From assembly GCA_030710605.1 (NCBI GenBank), contig CP092874.1, positions 39,504,164 to 39,568,163 on the forward strand: a stretch of DNA of 64,000 nt, read 5' to 3'. Source of the DNA: Cordylochernes scorpioides (Eukaryota; Arthropoda; Arachnida; Pseudoscorpiones; Chernetidae). Positions within the stretch are counted from its first letter, which is position 1. Each line of letters starts with the position of its first letter. A program made the position numbers and the translations under genes. The notes under the pieces are model-generated. The model ran no database searches. It was not told where the DNA came from and saw only the letters and a list, made by a program, of their open reading frames with translations. Positions 1 to 9,338 of this stretch are shown in pieces.

Positions 1-198
1 AAATTTGCTCTTTCGCTCGCGCCTCTAGCGGTGAAAATGGGAGGGTAATACCAGCTGACCTAATGTACATGTAAAGTTTGGAGCGGGACGTTTCACAAGA
101 ATGACATCCACGGCTCCAATGTATAATTGTAACGAATAGTATTTGAAAAAAACATTTAATTGGGTAAAACCCGGGCATTGCTCGGGTCATTCGGCTAG
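1..198 (+). mobile_element. Helitron family A, 3' portion (cut by window edge)
   Basis: The sequence ends in a GC-rich hairpin (cccgggcattgctcggg) followed about 10 nt later by CTAG at 195-198. This is the diagnostic 3' end of a Helitron rolling-circle element. The internal sequence (ctctagcggtgaaaatggg, gagcgggacgtttcacaag) recurs at 4.6-5.07 kb, 29.5-29.75 kb and 55.7-56.3 kb, which defines family A here. There is no Rep/helicase ORF, so the copy is non-autonomous. Confidence 0.75.
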
Positions 199-417
199 GT
201 ATAAATACAGTTATCAGTGTCATAATCAATTCTTTCTTAATCAATTCTGTCACCGATTGCTTTGTGAATGGAATAAATACCCCAATATGGCCATTCCTCA
301 TAACCATCGGTGGTTCAGTGGTAGAATGCTTGCCTGTCACGCGGGCGGCCCGGGTTCGATTCCCTGCTGATGCATTCTTTTTTTTTTACAATTTTTAAAA
401 CTCATTTATATATTATA
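199..417 (+). repeat. tRNA-Gly-bearing repeat cassette, copy 1
   Basis: A roughly 200-bp unit: an upstream flank (ataaatacagttatcagtg), a tRNA-Gly-like sequence, then a T-rich stretch and acaatttttaaaactcattt. The same arrangement recurs at 4290-4455, 29175-29386 and, inverted, at 8999-9150. The tRNA therefore travels with fixed flanks and behaves as a dispersed repeat. Confidence 0.6.
304..374 (+). pseudogene. tRNA-Gly-derived pseudogene with anticodon GTC
   Basis: It aligns over its whole length with tRNA-Gly(GCC): A box tggttcagtggtagaatgc and B box ggttcgattcc. The anticodon loop reads CTGTCAC, so the anticodon has become GTC. The acceptor stem starts CCATCGG against CTGATGC, giving mismatches, and the T stem CCGGG/CCCTG also has one. 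The promoter boxes survive but the folded tRNA would be damaged, so it is called a pseudogene. Confidence 0.75.
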
Positions 418-521
418 CAAGAATGACATCCACGGCGCCAATTTATAATTGTAACGAATAGTATTTGAATAAAAGCATTTGATCGGGTAAAACCCGGGCA
501 TAGCCCGGGTCATTCGGCTAG
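418..521 (+). mobile_element. Helitron family A 3'-terminal fragment
   Basis: About 104 bp matching the last part of family A, with hairpin cccgggcatagcccggg and terminal CTAG (518-521) followed by T. It begins abruptly at the A/T-rich flank of the tRNA cassette, so it is 5'-truncated. Confidence 0.7.
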
Positions 522-559
522 TTATAAATATAGGAGAATAAAATAGGACAATAATGATG

Positions 560-660
560 ACTTTTTCTTCAAATAAAAGACACTTCGGCCAGTAAATCTT
601 TTTATTGTTTCGACGTTTCGACTATCTTTACAAGAATGATGACGTCTCAATAAGATATAG
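560..660 (-). other. Possible Penelope-type terminal repeat remnant
   Basis: On the minus strand this reads a direct GTCGAAAC repeat (gtcgaaacgtcgaaac) followed by AATAAA and T-rich sequence, like the 3' pseudo-LTR of Penelope elements, where GTCGAAAC forms the end of a hammerhead core. No ORF is associated. Identification is by resemblance only. The flanking 661-974 is AT-rich and shows nothing recognisable. Confidence 0.25.
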
Positions 661-974
661 AATACGATAAAAGAAAATACATAAGTATAAATGATAAAAT
701 TTAGAAAATATGCAAGATAAAATTAGAAATGTCGTAAAAGTAATTTACTCATAGAGTAAAATAAATTTGAGAACCTATTGAATGAAAAAATAAATAAAAG
801 AAAAGCATAAAGCTATTAAGTTGAACTAAGATTATAAGTTGACGCAGAGGGTTGATGAGGGTATGTTCCTGCAAAGAAATAGCTTAATGAGTTCTGCAAT
901 GCAGTACGAACTTGTGTTAGTGAGGGACTGTTTTTTTAACAGAACTTTCAAGATTTTCCGTCTGCATTATTAGT

Positions 975-1455
975 TCAGACTAGCAGGGAGAGGTATGTAG
1001 GTTGAAGAATGTGGAAAGGGAAAGGTAAACGCAAGAGATGTACTGCTGCCAATAATGATGGTACCCGGCTTGTATGACGAAAAAAAAAAGATAAAATGAT
1101 AAAAATGATGAACCGGGTATTAAAAAGAAAGAAAAAAAAATACTGGCGAGCAAGAATCTCTTGAGGGGAATATATGAGCTTGAGGAATGAAGAAAGGGAA
1201 GGTAGTTGCAAGGGTTGTTCTGTTGCCAATGATGATTTCACCCGACTTGAATGGTAATAAAAAAAATGTTGATTGGTAATGTTGAGCCGGGTGATAAGAA
1301 AAATAATCTAGCTGGGTATCCTGAACTCACTATTGGGAATGATATAGCGAGGAAGGATTCCTCAGTTGGATAAATCAATGAAAAAAAAAATAGGTGAACA
1401 GGAATCCCTTGGAGTAATGGAGGTATGGGCAGGGGAGATTAGGAGACGTCAGCGA
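975..1455. repeat. Degenerate tandem duplication with CCGGGT inverted pairs
   Basis: Two to three diverged units of roughly 190 bp. They share a gcgagcaagaatctcttg-like start, a gttgccaatgatgattt-like centre, and a pair of opposed motifs (tacccggctt ... aaccgggta; tcacccgact ... gccgggtga) about 45 nt apart that could form a hairpin. No coding potential is convincing. The following 1456-1900 is AT-rich and appears empty. Confidence 0.4.
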
Positions 1456-1922
1456 TAAAATTAGAAAAACGAAATAGATAAAATATATAATAAATTCAAA
1501 AATATCTTGAACTATTAAAAAATATTATTGACGTTGTCAATATTTCAAAAGTTTTAAAATGATGAGAAAGATGGTTGAAGTTATAATATGTGTGTAATAA
1601 GCCTAGATATGATGAAAAATACGATTTGAAGAAAAAAAAAGATATAATTAGTTGTTGATGGCTGACTGCATTACTAATGATGGTTAAATGAAACACAAAA
1701 TAATAATAAAGATTAATATAATTGATTGATGTTAAATTGTTTTATACAGATCTAAAGTTATATTAATTTAAATAGTAATGTGCAGGTAAAATAAAGAATT
1801 TGATGAATTCATAATAATAATGCTATTGCTATAAAAATAGGGTATCGATTTGGTAGTAAATTCAGTGCTAGAAAAAAAGGGAGATATTGTTACATTATTA
1901 GAGTTCTGTAGAGAAAATTTTC

Positions 1923-2378
1923 CTACCAGATGGATGATGTCTTGGATGGGTGTTGTGGAGTGGGCTGCGATAAGGCTTGGTGGTCACTTTTTGCGGTGGT
2001 TGCCATGGGACATCGTCGGTGCTGGTTGGCGGGGCGTAGCGAGGATTTCTCGATGGAACTTGTCTGCTTGTTCGAGCCGATGGAAGAAAGTGCTCGTCGT
2101 GCAGGAGATGTCGATGGGGTGATGATGACCTCCTCGGTGCGAGGTATGAGTAGTCCTCGCATGGCGTCTTTGAGATGGTCCACTGGATCGTCAAGATAGA
2201 GGGCAAGTAGAAGGAGCATCCACACGATTGCGCCGTTGGCCACCGGTGTCTCTGTCATCCTCTGCATGCCGCTGTCCTCAGTTATCCTGTCGACTTTCTG
2301 TGATATTGTTGTAAATGTCGACGTATGGATAAGCTGGCAATCGTGTACGTGAGGCGAGTGTTGATGTTCTTCCCACAC
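1923..2378 (-). CDS. Unrecognised 151-aa ORF (doubtful)
   Basis: An ATG-initiated 151-aa frame in a locally GC-richer patch, with one short hydrophobic stretch (VWMLLLLALYL). Its first about 22 codons lie in the unclassified repeat also seen at 3656-3721, where the first 17 residues or so are nearly identical before an assembly gap. Overlapping frames of similar length exist on both strands, so length alone is weak support. I do not recognise the product; it may be a fragment of a repeat-encoded ORF or non-coding. Confidence 0.15.
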   Translation of the reverse strand: MWEEHQHSPHVHDCQLIHTSTFTTISQKVDRITEDSGMQRMTETPVANGAIVWMLLLLALYLDDPVDHLKDAMRGLLIPRTEEVIITPSTSPARRALSSIGSNKQTSSIEKSSLRPANQHRRCPMATTAKSDHQALSQPTPQHPSKTSSIW

Positions 2379-2396
2379 GCGGACAGGGCTAGATGT

Positions 2397-3057
2397 TAGT
2401 TAGAGAGAGGACAGCGGCAGACCAATCTATACAAAACGACCTTACAAGAATGGATAAATCTAAGCTATACTCTCACTACAAAGACATTCACATATCTTTC
2501 ATGATGGAGGGATACCTTTTAGGGGATTTTCCTTTCCCGGTTGTAAGACTACTCGCACAAGTTAGAATACTTTCAAGTTTTTTTAGAGAAAACCACACCA
2601 AGATGCTCTGCGGTGAGGACCCGATTTGTACCTTCTGTAGTTCAAAACTAAAAAATGAAATCACTCACTATATTTTTGATTGCTATGCTCTGAAAGAAGA
2701 AAGAAGAACCCTTATGCTCAAAACTGGGCAACTCTGTGCTTCACTTACAACAATAATTGACAATATGACCCAGAATAAGTATATTGCTACGGCGTTTTAT
2801 GGTTTCCACAAGTACATATCTCAGAAGAAGGCCAAGTGACACTCACTCCTCACTTTCTTACTGCTACTGTTTTTGTGTTGTTTTTCTTGCTTCCCTCTTT
2901 CTCTTTCTTGTCTTTCTTTTTTCTTTTTCTTCTGTATATATCGTTATTTCCTTTGTCTCACTGCTTTGTTCTTATGCATACCTCTGGTGAATCCTGTATA
3001 GGGTCAGTGACCCTGAATAAAGGCTTTTTGTTGTTGTTGTTGTAGTTAGAGAGAGGA
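2397..3057 (+). mobile_element. 5'-truncated LINE 3' fragment with 15-bp duplications
   Basis: The block is bounded by the 15-bp direct repeat tagttagagagagga (2397-2411 and 3043-3057). It holds the C-terminal codons of a LINE ORF2, a pyrimidine-rich 3' UTR, gaataaaggctttttg and a (TTG)n tail. The target duplication, 5' truncation and simple-repeat tail are hallmarks of target-primed reverse transcription. A shorter copy of the same 3' end lies at 36124-36330. Confidence 0.85.
2412..2839 (+). pseudogene. LINE ORF2 C-terminal fragment with CCHC-type finger
   Basis: An open frame of about 142 codons ending at a stop just before the LINE 3' UTR. It contains CTFCSSKLKNEITHYIFDC, a Cys-X2-Cys-X9-His-X4-Cys arrangement typical of the zinc-finger-like region after the reverse transcriptase in I/Jockey/R1-group LINEs. 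The reverse transcriptase itself is missing because of 5' truncation, so no activity is expected. The apparent upstream ATG (2393) lies in flanking repeat sequence and belongs to the target, not to the LINE. Confidence 0.7.
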
Positions 3058-3555
3058 ATCGGGGACAGCCCACGGGACAGAGGTAGAGGCCATGACACAA
3101 TCTTGGATGCTTATCCCCGAGACATGGAGAGAGTGCGTGCAAGAGCCAGGACCGCCTGCCGATGGCCACCCTCTAGCACATCTGCTGACCCCCTGCCAAA
3201 ACCTGTCATGTTTTCAGGGGTCGTCAATAAAGAGTCCCTGGGGGCCCCACAGGGGCATTGGCATTTTCCTCCTCTCTCCCCAGCAGTCCCCAGCTGACCG
3301 CTCATGGATTTTTAATTTGACATCAGCATTTTTAGTGTTACATACAAATAGGGATTTACAGGTATTATCAATAAAGATATAGCATATATACAAAATATGT
3401 GGGTGGCAGCAAACAGAAACGGTGTACATTCCAAAAGAAGGGCAGGATATTTTAAGGTATCGGCTTTAACTAATTGGAAGATATGTGACATATACTAAAA
3501 GTGTCATACAGTTTAAAATATACTATATAAATATATATATGTAATATTGTTGCAA

Positions 3556-3655
3556 NNNNNNNNNNNNNNNNNNNNNNNNNNNNNNNNNNNNNNNNNNNNN
3601 NNNNNNNNNNNNNNNNNNNNNNNNNNNNNNNNNNNNNNNNNNNNNNNNNNNNNNN
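3556..3655. other. Assembly gap (100 N)
   Basis: Exactly 100 undetermined bases, probably a placeholder of arbitrary size. It separates the two copies of repeat R. Confidence 0.99.
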
Positions 3656-4251
3656 ATGTGCCGACGAATGGATAAACTGGCAGTCGTGAACGTGAGGTGA
3701 GTGTTGATGTTCTTCCCACACGCGGACAACAAGAAGCAGAGGCAGAGCTGGATGTTAGCACCGAGTGTGATCGGGGACAGCCCACGGGACAGAGGTAGAG
3801 GCCATGACACAAACTTGGATGCTTATTCCAGAGACATGGAGGGAGAGAGTGGGTCCGTCTGCCGAGAGACACCCTAGCACCATCTGCTGCTGACCCCCTG
3901 CCAAAAACTGTCCTGTTTACAGGGGTTGTCTATAAAGAGTCCCTGGGGGAGGGGGCTCCATCTGGGCTTTAGCATTTTCCTCCTCTCTGTCCCTGCCACC
4001 AGCTGACCGAACACTCTTTGGATCTTTATTTTGACGTCAACATTTTTAGTGTTACATACAAATAGGGGTTTACAGGTATTATCAATAAAGATATAGCATA
4101 TATACAAAATATGGCGCTGGCAGCAAACAGAAACGGTGTACATCCCAAAAGAAGGACAGGATCCTTTAAGGTATCGGCTCTAATTGGAAGATATGTGACA
4201 TATACTAAAAGTGTCATTATTATAGAGTTTAAAATATACGATATATATATT
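3656..4251. repeat. Unclassified repeat R, copy 2
   Basis: The uninterrupted partner of copy 1. It has cccacacgcggacaacaag in place of the shortened junction in copy 1 and then runs in parallel to the AT-rich end. It ends at a T-run before the truncated tRNA-Gly cassette. Confidence 0.65.
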
Positions 4252-4357
4252 ATCCTTTTTTTTTAAAAAACATTTATTAATTTAAATATTAATATATACA
4301 GTTATCAGCGCGTCATAATCAATTCCTTCTTAATCAGTTCTGTCACCGTTTGCTTTT

Positions 4358-4420
4358 GGTTCAGTGGTAGAATGCTCGCCTGACACGCGGGCGTCCCGGG
4401 TTCGATTCCCGGCCGATGCA
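4358..4420 (+). pseudogene. Truncated tRNA-Gly-derived pseudogene, anticodon GAC
   Basis: It starts at ggttcagtggtagaatgc. The 5' acceptor strand is lost and replaced by tgctttt. The anticodon loop reads CTGACAC (anticodon GAC), while the T arm and the 3' acceptor strand ccgatgca are perfect. The flanks match the other tRNA-Gly cassettes. It cannot fold into a full tRNA. Confidence 0.75.
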
Positions 4421-4529
4421 TTTTTTAAACAATTTTTAAAACTCATTTATATTATTAAAATATATGTGCTTTTCCTGTCTATGTACAGATTTATGGTCTA
4501 TGTACACAAGTATACAAGTATGTATACAA

Positions 4530-5071
4530 GTTATTTGCAAATTGCGTAGCAAATTTGCCCTTTCGCTTGCAAGCAGAGCCTCTAGCGGTGAAGATGGGAG
4601 GTAATATCAGCTGACCTAAAGGACATGTAAAACGTGTTTTAACAGGACATAGAGAAAAATCTGGAAAATATATTTTCGGATTTTTAGTTAAGAAAAATAA
4701 ATTGACAGGTTCTGGGAAAAAAGTAGTTGTTTTTTATTCAGAAAATGATGCTGACAATATTGCTGTATCATATTTGATTATCAGATACAAAATTATATCC
4801 AGAAAAATTCCAAAAATCAGAGACCACGGGTGAAGCCAGTTCATTTTTAGTATGCAGCAACAAAATTCTAACAGAAAACAATTCATTCGAGCAGAAGACA
4901 CAAAGCAAGATCATCTCTTTATAAAAATATCGCTTCTCAGACACAAAGTTTGGAGCGGGACGTTTCACAAGAATGACATCCACGGCGCCAATTTATAATT
5001 GTAACGAATAGTATTTGAATAAAAGCATTTAATCGGGTAAAATCCGGGCGTTGCCCGGGTCATTCGGCTAG
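4530..5071 (+). mobile_element. Helitron family A copy
   Basis: It carries the family A body and ends with hairpin ccgggcgttgcccggg and CTAG at 5068-5071, then T. The 5' end is not a clean TC, so it is probably truncated near the gtatacaag repeats. Its segment tataaaaatatcgcttctc at about 4919-4938 is where another copy (32.8 kb) is fused to U2 snRNA sequence. Confidence 0.75.
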
Positions 5072-5315
5072 TTTAAATATAAATACATATTAATATTGAA
5101 ATGCCAAGTTTTTTCATATTTGCAGTTTATCTCCATTGTGCTGAAAGAAAATTCATCACTATAAGTTTTAAAACAGTTGGGGGCTCTATTCCTTCATGGG
5201 TGGTAAACTCCATTCCAACAATACCCGGGTGAAGCCGGGTCCAGTCGGCTATATTATATAAATATATAATGTAACGAATATTATTATCATAATATTATGT
5301 GTGTTCCGGAATATC
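5072..5315 (+). mobile_element. Helitron-like 3' end and AT-rich flank
   Basis: A further hairpin (acccgggtgaagccgggt) followed by ccagtcggctat near 5223-5254 resembles a decayed Helitron 3' end with CTAT in place of CTAG. The AT-rich piece after it (taatgtaacgaatattatt, gtgtgttccggaatat) recurs at 32.97-33.04 kb. Confidence 0.45.
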
Positions 5316-5420
5316 TATATATATATATAATTGAATGTCTGTCTGTCTATCTGTCTGTCTGTCTGTACTCTATAGATTCAGAAATATACATCAAAAATCG
5401 CCGTGAATTCTATATATATA
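5316..5420 (+). mobile_element. Helitron family B 5' fragment
   Basis: It starts with the family B 5' signature, tctatatatatata then aattgaatgtctgtctg, and is interrupted after about 105 bp by a minus-strand family B 3' end. Confidence 0.6.
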
Positions 5421-5982
5421 CTAGCGGATGTGCCCGGCTTCGCATGGGTTTTACCCGAGTGAATGCTTGTCTAACGAACATTTGTTAAAACAATTCTCTT
5501 TAAACTTATTAAAAAAAAACAGATATATTTTGATAATTTGAAACTCGTAAATTTGAATCTCTCGATAAAGTGAACATTTTTTCCCGGTCCCTGTGTGCCG
5601 TGTCATCCTGAATTTTGTCTTTCCTAATTTTCTACATTAGAAAATCATAGTTTTATCTAGTGAACATTTTTTCCCGTGTCACATTGCCGTGTCATCCTGA
5701 GATAATCTTACTTTTGATAATAATATTTAAGATAACAAATTTAGTGATAAGAAAACTTGTTAACATCGTCACAATGGGGGCGCTGCTTGCGAGTTAAATC
5801 TACAAATCTGCAAATAACTCTAAGGATATTCAAGATATTCATGAAATTATTTTTAAAAAACCTTCCCGGTGATATACCTAATAATATCCCAAAATTTCAC
5901 GGCGATTGGATGTATGGTTTTTGAATCTATAGAGTACAGACAAACAGACAGACAGACTGACATTCAATTTTATATATATAGA
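5421..5982 (-). mobile_element. Helitron family B, array unit 1
   Basis: It runs on the minus strand from TCTATATATATAAAATTG (5' end, at 5982) to the hairpin cgaagccgggcacatccgctag-like end at 5421-5424. The hairpin is degenerate here (ccggcttcgcatggg). The element is about 560 bp and has no ORF of note. Confidence 0.75.
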
Positions 5983-6613
5983 CTAGCAGATGTACCCGGC
6001 TTCGCCCGGGTTTAACCCGAGTAAAGGTTCGTATAACGAATCTCTCGATAAAGTGAACATTTTTTCCCGGTCCCTTGAAAAATACTCGATAAGTTGAATA
6101 AACCAATATTAATTGGTTCCCTCGGTAATTGGAAGTTAAATGTATAGTATCTTGCCTTGGAATTGCATCATTATTCTTGTCTCAAATAAATTGCCGTGTC
6201 ATCCTCAATTCTGTCTTTCCTAATTTTCTACATTACAAAATCATCATTTTATCTATTCTCGCAATATATATGTTGTAGATATATGATAAAACTAACTTTG
6301 ACTTGTGCGCAATTAATAGGAAGAAAATCTTACTTTTGATAAATAATCTTTAAGATAATAAACTTAGTGATAATAAAACTTATAGATAAAAAACTTATCA
6401 TCGTCGCAATGGGGGCGCTGATTTCGAGTTAAATATACAAATCTGCAAATAACTCTAAGGATATTCAAGATATTGAAGAAATTATTTTCAAAAACCTTCC
6501 TGGGGATATACCTAATAATATCCCAAAATTTCATGGAGATTGGATGTATGGTTTTTGAATCAATAGAGTACAGAAGACAGACAGATAGACAGACATTCAA
6601 TTTTATATATATA
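5983..6613 (-). mobile_element. Helitron family B, array unit 2
   Basis: It abuts unit 1 directly: the 5' TC of unit 1 touches the CTAG (5983-5986) of this unit. The hairpin cccggcttcgcccggg is complete. Length is about 631 bp. Confidence 0.75.
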
Positions 6614-7172
6614 CTAGCGGATGTGCCCGGCTTCGACCGGGTTTTACCCGAGTGAATGCTTGTCTAGCGAACATTTGTTAAAATAATTCTCTAAAAACTT
6701 ATTTAAAATATATATATATTTTGATAATTTTAAACTCGTAAATTTGAATCTCTCGATAAAGTGAACATTTTTTCCCGGTCCCTGTGTGCCATGTCATCCT
6801 GAATTTTGTCTTTCCTAATTTTCTACATTAGAAAATCATAGATTTATCTAGTGAGCATTTTTTCCCGTGTCACATTGCCGTGTAATCCTGAGATAATCTT
6901 ACTTTTGATAATAATATTTAAGATAACAAATTTAGAGATAAGAAAACTTGTTATCATCGTCACAATGGGGGCGCTGCTTGCGAGTTAAATCTACAAATCT
7001 GCAAATAACTCTAAGGATATTCAAGATATTCAAGATATTATTTTTCAAAAACCTTCCCGGGGTATACCTAATAATATCCCAAAATTTCACGGCGATTGTA
7101 TGTATGGTTTTTGAATCTATAGAGTACAGACAAACAGACAGACAGACAGACATTCAATTTTATATATATATA
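6614..7172 (-). mobile_element. Helitron family B, array unit 3
   Basis: CTAG is at 6614-6617 and the 5' end lies in the TATATA run at about 7172. It abuts unit 4. Its hairpin (cccggcttcgaccggg) carries a substitution. Confidence 0.75.
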
Positions 7173-7650
7173 CTAGCAGATGTACCTGGCTTCGCCCGGG
7201 TTTTACCCGAGTAAAGGTTTGTATAACGAATCTCTCGATAAAGTGAACATTTTTTCCCGGTCCCTTGAAAAATACTCGATAAGTTGAATAGAATCAATAT
7301 TAATTAGTTCCCTCGGTAATTGGAAGTTAAATGTATAGTATCTAGCCTTGGAATTATATCATTATTCTTGTCTCAAATAAATTGCCGTGTCATCCTGAAT
7401 TTTGTCTTTCCTAATTTTCTACATTACAAAATCATCGTATTATCATGATAATATTTAGAGCAGATTGTTGAATTATAACAGATAAATTAGAATATTTATC
7501 TTGATTATTTTTAGTCGAAAAGTTATTTCAAAAATTTTATTTGCTAGAAACCTTCCCAGTACTATACTAAATAACTTCCCAAAGTTTCATGGCGTTCCAA
7601 TGAGTGGTTTGGTCAGGCATAAAGGACGCACACACACACACATACATTCG
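7173..7650 (-). mobile_element. Helitron family C unit, truncated at its 5' end
   Basis: The 3' half is like family B, but the 5' half is family C: ctagaaaccttcccagtac and ggtcaggcataaaggac, then a CA-rich run. It stops at about 7650 within acatacattcg, short of the expected TATATATAGA, and joins the next unit. Confidence 0.65.
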
Positions 7651-8389
7651 TTTTACCCGAGTAAAGGTTTCTCTAACAAACATTTGTTGAACCAATTCTC
7701 TATAAACTTATAAAAAAATAATAATAGATATATTTTGATAATTTGAAACTCGTAAATTTGAATCTCTCGATAAAGTGAACATTTTTTCCCGGTCCCTGTG
7801 TGCCGTGTCATCATGAATTTTGTCTTTCCTAATTTTCTACATTACAAAATCATCGTTTTATCTAGTGAACATTTTTTCCCGATCCCTTGAAAAATACTCG
7901 ATACGTTGAATAAAATCAATATTAATTGGTTCCCTCGGTAATTGGAAGTTAAATGAATAGTATCTTGCCTTGGAATTGTATCATTTTTCTTGTCTCAAAT
8001 AAATTGCCGTGTCATCCTTAATTTTGTCTTTCCTAATTTTCTACTTTACAAAATCATCATTTTATCTATTCTCCCAATATATATGTTGTAGATAAACGAT
8101 AAAACTAACTTTGACTCGTGCGTAATTAATAGGTAGAAAATCTTACTTTTGATAAATAATCTTTAAGATAATAAACTCATAGATAAAAAAAACTTGTTAT
8201 CATAATCGCAATGAGGGCGCTGCTTGCGAGTTAAATCTACAAATCTGCAAATAACTCTAAGGATATTCAAGATATTCAAGATATTATTTTTCAAAAACCT
8301 TCCCGGGGTATACCTAATAATATCCCAAAATTTCACGGCGATTGGATGTATGGTTTTTGAATCTATTGAGTACAGACAGACAGACATTC

Positions 8390-8420
<31 letters not shown>

Positions 8421-8421
8421 G
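7651..8421 (-). mobile_element. Helitron family B, array unit 5
   Basis: It begins at ttttacccgagtaaagg with its terminal hairpin removed and continues to the 5' signature (gacattcaattatatatata). The 5' terminus is expanded into a TA microsatellite of about 26 nt. It closes the head-to-tail array. Confidence 0.65.
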
Positions 8422-8476
8422 ATAGATTTGAACCTGATGCTAATTCAGGATGACAAAATTTCATATATATACTCTA

Positions 8477-8998
8477 CTAGCCGAATGACCCGGGCAACGC
8501 CCGGGTTTTACTCGATTAAATGTTTTTATTCAAATAATATTCGTTACAATTATAAATTGGCACCGTGGATGTCACTTTTGTGAAACGTCCCGCTCCAAAC
8601 TTTGTGTCTGAGAAGCGATAATTTTATAAAAAGATGATCTGGCTTTTGTTTTCTGCTCGAATGAATGTTTTTCTGTTAGAATTTTCTTCCTGCGTACAAA
8701 ATAATGAACTGGTTTCACCCGTGGTCTCTGCTTTTTGGAATTTTTCCCGATATAATTATGTATCTAATAATCAAACATGATACAGCAATATCGTCATCAT
8801 CATTTTCTGACTAAAAATATATAGTTTTAATAATTGATTTATATATTTTTTAAAATAGCCTATCGTCTTCCCCGTATTTTTTACCTATGTATGGAAATTT
8901 TGGTTTGAATTAGTGAACTACTGCGAATTTGTATACCGGATATACAAACCAACAAACAAACAGACAAACAGACAAACATTCATTTTTATATATATAGA
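8477..8998 (-). mobile_element. Helitron, family A 3' end with a different 5' end
   Basis: CTAG at 8477-8480 with hairpin cccgggcaacgcccggg and the family A body. The 5' end instead reads tctatatatataaaaatg followed by GTTTGTCTGTTTG repeats and gtatatccggtatacaaat, a sequence also found at 28.0-28.14 and 28.68-28.78 kb. This mosaic suggests recombination between Helitron families. Confidence 0.7.
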
Positions 8999-9034
8999 AG
9001 ATATAAATGAGTTTTAAAAATTGTAAAAAAAAAA

Positions 9035-9105
9035 TGCATCGGCCGGGAATCGAACCCGGGCCGCCCTCGTGGCAGACGAGCATTCTACCACTGAACCACC
9101 GATGC
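9035..9105 (-). tRNA. tRNA-Gly (GCC)
   Basis: 71 nt. The acceptor stem GCATCGG/CCGATGC is perfect, the D arm and T arm (ccggg ttcgatt cccgg) are intact, and the anticodon loop CTGCCAC gives anticodon GCC. The anticodon stem CTCGT/GAGGG has one G-A mismatch and a wobble pair. It lies in the same repeat cassette as the damaged copies, in inverted orientation. It is probably transcribable from internal A and B boxes; it may be functional or slightly decayed. Confidence 0.75.
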
Positions 9106-9336
9106 TTTTAAAAAATGACCATATTTAGGTATTCATTCCATACCGGATTAGTCCGCGTAAAAAAAAAGTTCTTCAAATGAAAAAAAAGAAATAGCCAAAA
9201 ATACTAATCAAAATGCAGCCAAAATTTCCTCAGGTTTATAAAAAGCGACATGCAAAATTTGGTACCAATTGGTTCAGTAGTTTATGAATTTACCGCGAAA
9301 CAGACAGACAGAAATTGACTTTTATATATATAGAGA
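9106..9336 (-). mobile_element. Helitron-like 5' end fragment
   Basis: Read on the minus strand it begins atctctatatatataaaag followed by tcaatttctgtctgtctg, the CTGTCTG-rich start shared by the Helitron families here. The body is not closely matched elsewhere in the window. The Tc1-like element is inserted at its 5' tip. Confidence 0.4.
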
Positions 9337-9338
9337 TA

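Larger units (their letters stand above)
2314..3555. repeat. Unclassified repeat R, copy 1 (split by a LINE fragment)
   Basis: 2314-2396 plus 3058-3555 match the second copy at 3656-4251: ttgatgttcttcccacacg, cggggacagcccacgggac, gacagaggtagaggccatg, then an AT-rich end with gatatgtgacatatactaa. Copy 2 lacks the 2412-3042 block, so that block is a later insertion. There is no ORF with recognisable domains. Confidence 0.65.

Noticed and set aside
1850-2206. Several overlapping frames of 89-102 codons on both strands
   Set aside because: They share the same GC-richer patch; at most one could be real and none has a recognisable domain.
4768-4983. 71-codon minus-strand frame and its counterpart at 55749-55991
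   Set aside because: Both lie in the non-coding Helitron A body; similarity reflects shared repeat sequence.
7501-7713. Recurring 60-100-codon frame also at 35247, 42851, 43854 and 44580
   Set aside because: All are the same stretch of Helitron family C; the frame varies at its end and starts in repeat sequence with no domain.
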